Part shown: in pieces, positions 8,145-12,725 of the stretch
Position numbering within the stretch: the stretch's first letter is position 1
How the letters are laid out: each line of letters starts with the position of its first letter
Origin: Clostridium sp. CAG:167
GTDB taxonomy: Bacteria; Bacillota; Clostridia; Lachnospirales; Lachnospiraceae
Reading direction: 5' to 3'
DNA: 12,725 nucleotides
NCBI GenBank assembly: GCA_000433735.1
Contig: HF998327.1
Location: 25,238-37,962, forward strand
The notes under the pieces: model-generated
Told to the model about the DNA's origin: nothing
Seen by the model: only the letters and a program-made list of their open reading frames with translations
The model's database searches: none
Position numbers and translations under genes: made by a program

Positions 8145-8178
8145 AAAACCAGCGGCATCTATTCCCAGACGCCGCCAG
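8145..8178 (-). promoter_or_regulatory. Leader hairpin of the corA transcript, followed by a short U run
   Basis: Read on the minus strand, GCGGCGTCT (8175 to 8167) pairs with AGATGCCGC (8160 to 8152) around a 6-nt loop GGGAAT, with one G-U pair; three further pairs (CTG with TGG, two wobbles) extend it to 12. TTTT follows directly (8148 to 8145). It starts about 13 nt after the predicted transcription start and ends about 30 nt before the corA ATG. It could be an attenuator, an mRNA stabiliser, or a weak terminator for the LysM gene. The U run is too short for a confident terminator call. Confidence 0.5.
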
Positions 8179-8194
8179 ACTCGCATAGATATTT

Positions 8195-8217
8195 AATATT
8201 ATAGAGGTTCTAATATT
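8195..8217. repeat. 7-bp inverted repeat over the -10 and spacer (candidate operator)
   Basis: AATATTA (8195-8201) and TAATATT (8211-8217) are perfect inverted arms separated by 9 bp. The repeat covers most of the -10 box and the spacer, where a repressor would block polymerase. The arms are purely A/T, so part of the symmetry may come from the promoter composition itself. No known regulator site is matched with confidence. Confidence 0.4.
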
Positions 8218-8226
8218 CTTTGTCAA
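8198..8226 (-). promoter_or_regulatory. Consensus sigma-A promoter of the corA operon
   Basis: On the minus strand TTGACA (8226 to 8221) and TATAAT (8203 to 8198) are both perfect and exactly 17 bp apart. The expected start of transcription is near 8191. The TGA stop of the LysM gene (8225 to 8223) lies within the -35 box, so that gene ends inside this promoter. The box spacing and orientation fit transcription of the corA-to-gerW series. Confidence 0.85.
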
Positions 8227-8699
8227 ACCTTGTTTGGTATATTGTAAACCACATTTTCTTTCAGTATCATGCCGTCTGGATCATTTACAGCAAACCATTC
8301 GTCCAGGGAGCAGTTGCATTTTTTAAGAACCGATCCCAGACTGGTCTCTCCATCCGACTGCCATGTGATTTTTTCCGGTTTCTCAGCCTGTTCTGTCTTT
8401 TCTACATCCTGCACCGGTTCCGATTCAGATACTACTTCCACCCCGTCCTCTCTTTTTTCTTCTCCCTGGCAAGGAGGTTTAGGTCCCGGCTGCGGTCTGT
8501 TAAAGTTAGGCATCATACCAGGAAAAGGGCGGGACATAGGAATGCAGATCTCCTGTCCCGGCTGCAGATTATATACATCTACATAAGGATTGGCGCGCAT
8601 CAAAAGAGCCACCGGTATCCGGTACATCCTGCTTAACTGATATAAAGTTTCACCTTCTTTGATCACATGGACCATTCCATTACAAAAACGCTGATTCAT
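8223..8699 (-). CDS. LysM-domain protein, 158 aa, no signal peptide
   Basis: The N-terminal LysM domain spans residues 10-54 (VHVIKEGETLYQLSRMY at the start, LQPGQEICIP at the end) and is expected to bind N-acetylglucosamine-containing glycans such as peptidoglycan. It is followed by a Pro-rich stretch (58-77), an acidic Glu-rich linker (79-110) and a second, degenerate LysM-like unit (about 118-155: ETSLGSVLKKCNCSLDEWF, NDPDG, ENVVYNIP). No signal peptide or membrane segment is visible, so the protein may act inside the mother cell, as spore coat or cortex-associated LysM proteins such as SafA and SpoVID do; that is inference. The ATG at 8699 follows AAGGAAA at a somewhat long spacing. It is transcribed divergently from the activase gene, and its stop codon overlaps the corA promoter. 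Confidence 0.83.
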   Translation of the reverse strand: MNQRFCNGMVHVIKEGETLYQLSRMYRIPVALLMRANPYVDVYNLQPGQEICIPMSRPFPGMMPNFNRPQPGPKPPCQGEEKREDGVEVVSESEPVQDVEKTEQAEKPEKITWQSDGETSLGSVLKKCNCSLDEWFAVNDPDGMILKENVVYNIPNKV

Positions 8700-8804
8700 T
8701 TTATATTTTTCCTTTTTGTTTTATCCTATTCACTCCTTTTCAAAATGTCACTTTTTCCTGTAATTCTGTTTTATGAAAGTTTATATATAATAAGAAGTTT
8801 TTCA

Positions 8805-8833
8805 TTGCATTGGGTCTTTTTTTGTCGTATAAT
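8805..8833 (+). promoter_or_regulatory. Sigma-A-type promoter of the activase gene
   Basis: TTGCAT (8805-8810, 4 of 6 bases match TTGACA) and a perfect TATAAT (8828-8833) are 17 bp apart and the spacer contains a T7 run. The expected start is near 8840, giving a leader of about 40 nt before ATG 8881. Confidence 0.7.
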
Positions 8834-8856
8834 GTGACTTTAGATACAAAAAAACA

Positions 8857-8880
8857 CATGACGAATCATGGAGGTATAGT
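8857..8880 (+). promoter_or_regulatory. Small hairpin abutting the ribosome binding site of the activase gene
   Basis: CATGA (8857-8861) and TCATG (8866-8870) are perfect 5-bp inverted arms around CGAA, and the GGAGG ribosome binding site (8870-8874) begins at the last base of the hairpin. The ATG follows after ATAGT-type spacing. The stem is short, so any effect on translation would be modest. Confidence 0.35.
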
Positions 8881-11800
8881 ATGAACAGAGTTGGTATCGA
8901 TATTGGATCAACTACGGTAAAAATCGCCATTCTGGATGATGACGATCAGATCATCTTTTCCGCCTATGAACGGCATTTTGCCAACATACAGGAAACACTT
9001 AAAAATATTATAAATGACGCTTATGATACACTTGGTGAAAGAGAGATTCTTCCGGTCATCACCGGTTCCGGCGGACTGGCAATCTCTGACTATCTGGATA
9101 TTCCCTTTGTACAGGAGGTTGTCAGTGTTGCTACAGCACTGAAGCACTATGCTCCCAGAACTGATGTTGCCATCGAATTAGGTGGTGAAGACGCCAAGAT
9201 CATTTACTTTACAGACGGTATTGAACAACGTATGAATGGTATCTGCGCCGGTGGTACCGGCTCTTTTATTGACCAGATGGCCACTCTGTTAAAAACAGAT
9301 GCTGCCGGACTGAACGAATACGCCAAACATTATCAGGCACTTTACCCCATTGCTGCCCGCTGCGGTGTATTTGCAAAGACAGACATTCAGCCGTTGATCA
9401 ACGAAGGGGCTGCCAGAGAAGATCTGGCTGCTTCTATTTTTCAGGCAGTTGTAAACCAGACCATCAGCGGACTGGCATGTGGTAAACCAATCCGCGGTAA
9501 TGTAGCATTTCTCGGTGGCCCTCTTCACTTTTTAACCGAATTAAAAGAGGCTTTCATCCGAACCTTGAAACTGGAGGGAGATGCCATCATCGCACCTGAC
9601 AATTCCCATCTGTTTGCCGCCTCCGGTGCTGCCATGAACACACCAGGAGAAGGACAGACTACTTTATCAGCCCTTTTAAACAAATTATCCAGCGAGATCC
9701 ACATGGAATTTGAGGTAACCCGGATGGATCCACTTTTTAAGGATCAGGATGAATACGATGCATTTATCAAAGATCACAGCCAGCATACTGTATCCAAAGG
9801 AGACCTTTCTTCCTATGATGGCAATGTCTTTCTGGGTGTTGATGCCGGCTCTACTACAACAAAAGTTGCTTTGGTTGGCGAAGACGGCTCTCTGCTGTAC
9901 TCCTTCTACGATAACAACAACGGAAGTCCTTTGAAAACAACTATCAAAGCCATAAAAGAGATTCATTCCCTGCTACCTCCTACCGCTCACATCGTGCGCT
10001 CCTGTTCTACCGGATACGGAGAGGCACTGATCAAATCGGCCCTTATGTTGGATGAGGGCGAAGTTGAGACTGTATCCCACTACTATGCCGCTTCATTCTT
10101 TGAGCCAGAAGTAGATTGCATCTTAGATATCGGTGGTCAGGACATGAAGTGCATCAAGATCAAAAACGCTTCTGTAGACAGCGTGCAGTTGAACGAGGCA
10201 TGTTCTTCCGGCTGTGGCTCTTTTATTGAGACTTTTGCCAAATCGCTGAATTACGATGTAAAAGATTTTGCGAAACTAGCCTTATTTGCAGAAAATCCGA
10301 TTGACCTTGGTTCCCGCTGTACTGTTTTCATGAATTCCAAGGTAAAGCAGGCACAAAAGGAAGGAGCTACCGTAGCAGATATTTCTGCCGGACTGGCTAT
10401 CTCTGTTATAAAAAATGCCCTTTTAAAAGTTATTAAACTTACCGATCCCAAAGACCTTGGTAAAAATGTAGTAGTACAGGGCGGAACATTCTACAATGAT
10501 GCCGTACTGCGCAGTTTTGAACGGGTTTCCGGCTGTCACGCTGTACGCCCGGATATCGCCGGTATTATGGGTGCTTTCGGTGCAGCCCTGATCGCCAGAG
10601 AACATTATGATGGCGGTGAAGAGACTACCATGCTCTCTCTGGAAGACATCATCAATCTGAAGTTTGAAAGTTCTATGGCCCGCTGTAAAGGCTGTACAAA
10701 CCACTGTCTTCTGACTATCAACAAATTCAGCGGAGGCAGACAGTTTATCTCCGGTAACCGCTGTGAGCGTGGTCTCGGAAAAGAAAAAACAAATAAAGAT
10801 ATTCCAAATCTTTATGAGTATAAAAACAAACGACTTTTTGCACACTACAAGCCACTTCCTGCCGAAAAAGCATATCGTGGCAAAGTAGGTATCCCAAGAG
10901 TTTTGAATATGTACGAAAACTACCCATTCTGGTTTACATTCTTTACCAAACTGGGTTATCAGGTTGTTTTATCCCCGGCTTCCAGCCGGAACATTTATTC
11001 ACTTGGAATCGAATCCATTCCAAGTGAATCCGAATGTTACCCTGCCAAACTGGCCCACGGACATATTTCCTGGTTGATCAAGCAGGGTGTTCCGTACATT
11101 TTTTACCCTTGTGTTCCTTATGAGCGAAAGGAATTTCCGGGTGCAGGCAATCACTATAACTGCCCGATCGTAACTTCTTATGGAGAAAACATCAAAAACA
11201 ATGTAGAAGAACTGAAAGATCAGGATATTGTTTATCAGAATCCATTTGTTTCCTTTGAATCCGAAAAGATTCTTGCCAATGAACTTGTAAAATATCTGGG
11301 AAAGGAAAATGATATTCCTGCCTCCGAGATACGCAGAGCGGCTCATGCAGCCTACGAAGAACTGAAGGCAGCACGCCTGGATATCCAGAAAAAAGGCGAA
11401 GAAGTCCTGCAATGGATGAATGATAATGACAAACACGGTATTGTTTTAGCCGGCCGTCCATACCACATTGATCCCGAGATCAATCATGGTATTCCTGAAC
11501 TGATCACATCCTATGGCATTGCTGTTTTATCAGAAGACAGTATCTCCCACCTTGGCAAGGTAGACCGGCCAACCATTGCGGTAGACCAGTGGATGTACCA
11601 CTCCCGCTTATATGCAGCGGCAAGTTATGTCCGCACTCAGAAAAATCTGGATATGATCCAGCTTAATTCCTTTGGTTGCGGATTGGATGCTGTTACAACC
11701 GATCAGGTAAATGATATTTTGACAGATTCCAACAAAATCTGTACCGTTTTGAAAATTGATGAAGTAAACAACTTAGGTGCTGCCCGTATTCGTATCCGTT

Positions 11801-12725
11801 CTCTTATCTCCGCTGTAAAAGACAGAGAACGAAAGGGAATCGAACCTCACCTGGCCGACAGTGCCCATCACCGTGTTGTATTTACAGAAGAAATGCGGAA
11901 AAATTACACAATTCTGGCACCACAGATGTCACCGATCCATTTCGACATTCTCATGCCTGCTCTGTCCGCCTGTGGTTACAATCTGGTTCAGCTGCCAAGT
12001 GGCGTAGGCGAATTGGATTATGGATTAAAATATGTAAATAATGATGCATGTTATCCATCCCTACTGGTTGTGGGACAATTTATGAAAGCCCTCCTCTCTG
12101 GCGAGTATGATCTGGACAAAACCGCCGTGATCATCACTCAGACCGGCGGTGGCTGCCGTGCTACCAATTATATCGGTTTCATACGAAGAGCCTTGAAAAA
12201 AGCAGGCATGGAACAGATCCCTGTTATCTCTTTGAGTGCCGGAGTAGAAAAGAATCCCGGATTCAAGATCAACTACCGCCTGTTGAAAGCTGCGATCCAC
12301 TCTCTGATCTATGGAGATCTGTTCATGCGGGTTGTATATCGTACACGCCCTTATGAAAAGGTACCCGGATCTGTCAACGCTTTACATGAGAAATGGAAAC
12401 AACGCTGTATTGAAGCAGTGAAAAATCCGAAAACCTCTGAGCTAAAACAAATCGTTCAGGGCATTGTAAAAGATTTTGATGAAATCGAACTGGATGAGAC
12501 AATAAAGAAACCACGAGTTGGTATTGTGGGTGAGATTTTGGTAAAATTCCTGCCAGCCGCCAACAACTATGTAGTAGATCTTCTTGAATCGGAAGGCGCT
12601 GAGGCAGTTTGCCCGGATATGCTGGACTTCTTTATGTACAGTGCCGTAGACAGCGTGTTCAAAGCTGACCACCTCGGTTTTAAGAAAAGCAGCAAACAGA
12701 TTGGTAAAGCTGCCGTGTGGCTGGT
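8881..12725 (+). CDS. Giant acyl-CoA dehydratase activase-like protein with tandem ATPase domains, 3' end cut by window edge
   Basis: The frame from ATG 8881 (GGAGG at about 6 nt) stays open to the last base: 1281 complete codons, no stop; relatives are about 1400 residues. Domain order: a first BcrA/BadF/HgdC-type ASKHA ATPase (1-about 260; DIGSTT from D7, ELGGEDAK, C122 in CAGGTGSF, C161 in ARCGVFAKTD), a second copy (about 316-580; DAGSTTTK from D321, DIGGQDMK, C441 and C445 in CSSGCGSF, C480 in SRCTVFMNS), a cluster C602-x2-C605-x3-C609 plus C628, a DUF2229 region (about 667-890; SECYPAK with C719, YPCVPYE with C744), then an HgdB-like region (about 1000-1125; DACYPS, TQTGGGCRATNY). Activases of this family use ATP to push one low-potential electron into an iron-sulfur partner. 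The paired cysteines in both ATPase copies suggest one [4Fe-4S] cluster shared between them. The actual substrate of this large form is not known to me. It is divergent from its neighbours and appears to have its own promoter. Confidence 0.88.
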   Translation, partial: MNRVGIDIGSTTVKIAILDDDDQIIFSAYERHFANIQETLKNIINDAYDTLGEREILPVITGSGGLAISDYLDIPFVQEVVSVATALKHYAPRTDVAIELGGEDAKIIYFTDGIEQRMNGICAGGTGSFIDQMATLLKTDAAGLNEYAKHYQALYPIAARCGVFAKTDIQPLINEGAAREDLAASIFQAVVNQTISGLACGKPIRGNVAFLGGPLHFLTELKEAFIRTLKLEGDAIIAPDNSHLFAASGAAMNTPGEGQTTLSALLNKLSSEIHMEFEVTRMDPLFKDQDEYDAFIKDHSQHTVSKGDLSSYDGNVFLGVDAGSTTTKVALVGEDGSLLYSFYDNNNGSPLKTTIKAIKEIHSLLPPTAHIVRSCSTGYGEALIKSALMLDEGEVETVSHYYAASFFEPEVDCILDIGGQDMKCIKIKNASVDSVQLNEACSSGCGSFIETFAKSLNYDVKDFAKLALFAENPIDLGSRCTVFMNSKVKQAQKEGATVADISAGLAISVIKNALLKVIKLTDPKDLGKNVVVQGGTFYNDAVLRSFERVSGCHAVRPDIAGIMGAFGAALIAREHYDGGEETTMLSLEDIINLKFESSMARCKGCTNHCLLTINKFSGGRQFISGNRCERGLGKEKTNKDIPNLYEYKNKRLFAHYKPLPAEKAYRGKVGIPRVLNMYENYPFWFTFFTKLGYQVVLSPASSRNIYSLGIESIPSESECYPAKLAHGHISWLIKQGVPYIFYPCVPYERKEFPGAGNHYNCPIVTSYGENIKNNVEELKDQDIVYQNPFVSFESEKILANELVKYLGKENDIPASEIRRAAHAAYEELKAARLDIQKKGEEVLQWMNDNDKHGIVLAGRPYHIDPEINHGIPELITSYGIAVLSEDSISHLGKVDRPTIAVDQWMYHSRLYAAASYVRTQKNLDMIQLNSFGCGLDAVTTDQVNDILTDSNKICTVLKIDEVNNLGAARIRIRSLISAVKDRERKGIEPHLADSAHHRVVFTEEMRKNYTILAPQMSPIHFDILMPALSACGYNLVQLPSGVGELDYGLKYVNNDACYPSLLVVGQFMKALLSGEYDLDKTAVIITQTGGGCRATNYIGFIRRALKKAGMEQIPVISLSAGVEKNPGFKINYRLLKAAIHSLIYGDLFMRVVYRTRPYEKVPGSVNALHEKWKQRCIEAVKNPKTSELKQIVQGIVKDFDEIELDETIKKPRVGIVGEILVKFLPAANNYVVDLLESEGAEAVCPDMLDFFMYSAVDSVFKADHLGFKKSSKQIGKAAVWL
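10990..11038. repeat. Perfect 13-bp inverted repeat within the activase coding region, with a 6-bp outer stem
   Basis: ATTCACTTGGAAT (10997-11009) and ATTCCAAGTGAAT (11017-11029) are exact reverse complements separated by 7 bp. Outside them AACATT (10990-10995) pairs with AATGTT (11033-11038) across a small asymmetric internal loop of 1 and 3 bases. The transcript would form a long hairpin here. The repeat encodes the stretch NIYSLGIESIPSESEC just before the conserved CYPAK motif of the DUF2229 region, without breaking the frame. Confidence 0.8.

Larger units (their letters stand above)
8700..8880. other. Divergent intergenic region between the LysM and activase genes
   Basis: This AT-rich 181-bp region must drive both flanking genes. 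The rightward promoter is clear and is listed separately. The leftward promoter is not: GTGACA, 17 bp, TAGGAT close to the LysM gene, or a TATATA box within 8781-8790 with a poor -35 element, are the only candidates I see. An unused AAAGGAG-like stretch lies upstream of the LysM ribosome binding site. I see no terminator or conserved RNA motif. Confidence 0.6.

Noticed and set aside
8118..8197. M-box magnesium riboswitch in front of corA
   Set aside because: The leader is only about 74 nt with a single hairpin, too short for the M-box fold.
8700..8760. Ten-codon leader frame (GTG within AAAGGAGTG on the minus strand) upstream of the LysM gene
   Set aside because: The GTG overlaps the ribosome binding-like sequence itself, leaving no spacing, and the peptide is only lysine-rich filler.
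10423..10845. Minus-strand open frame of 140 codons within the activase region
   Set aside because: It is antisense to an uninterrupted conserved protein-coding frame and lacks a ribosome binding site.
1..12725. CRISPR arrays, tRNA or rRNA genes, insertion sequences, phage or attachment sites
   Set aside because: I found no regularly spaced repeats, cloverleaf-type sequence, transposase motif or flanking terminal repeats.

Overview
The window looks like chromosomal DNA of an anaerobic, spore-forming Firmicute, most likely a gut-type Lachnospiraceae (Clostridia). This is inferred from strong AGGAGG-type ribosome binding sites, moderate GC, the sporulation gene gerW next to a DUF2953 gene, and a giant 2-hydroxyacyl-CoA dehydratase activase-like protein typical of strict anaerobes. 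I see no RNA gene, insertion sequence, CRISPR array or phage signature; it reads as core chromosome. The genus cannot be fixed from the sequence alone.

Positions 1-8226, all minus strand: a likely seven-gene operon, read from right to left. It starts at a perfect consensus sigma-A promoter (TTGACA, 17 bp, TATAAT) near 8198-8226, followed by a leader of about 74 nt with a strong hairpin. The order is a CorA-type metal-ion channel (7191-8117), a rhomboid-like pseudoprotease with a C-terminal zinc-ribbon-like tail (6272-7159), an 1121-residue double GT-C glycosyltransferase of protein mannosyltransferase type (2888-6253), two unrecognised soluble proteins (1484-2866 and 1159-1482), a DUF2953 membrane-anchored protein (379-1131) and gerW/ytfJ, cut by the window edge (1-362). 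Gaps between genes are 1 to 31 bp and no convincing terminator lies between them. The -35 box overlaps the stop codon of the upstream LysM gene.

Positions 8223-8699, minus strand: a small LysM-domain protein transcribed from the divergent region 8700-8880.

Positions 8881-12725, plus strand: one very long open frame with its own promoter (TTGCAT, 17 bp, TATAAT), running off the right edge. It encodes two tandem BcrA/BadF/HgdC-type ASKHA ATPase domains, a four-cysteine motif, a DUF2229 region and an HgdB-like region.

Functionally the operon joins ion transport, a substrate-binding-type membrane pseudoprotease, lipid-linked-sugar glycosyl transfer across the membrane, and a spore protein. A role in envelope or spore-surface glycosylation is plausible, but that is inference. 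The most unusual points are the GT-C/discoidin-like/GT-C fusion, the pseudo-rhomboid beside it, the inverted repeat over the operon promoter with the leader hairpin, and a perfect 13-bp inverted repeat inside the activase coding region.
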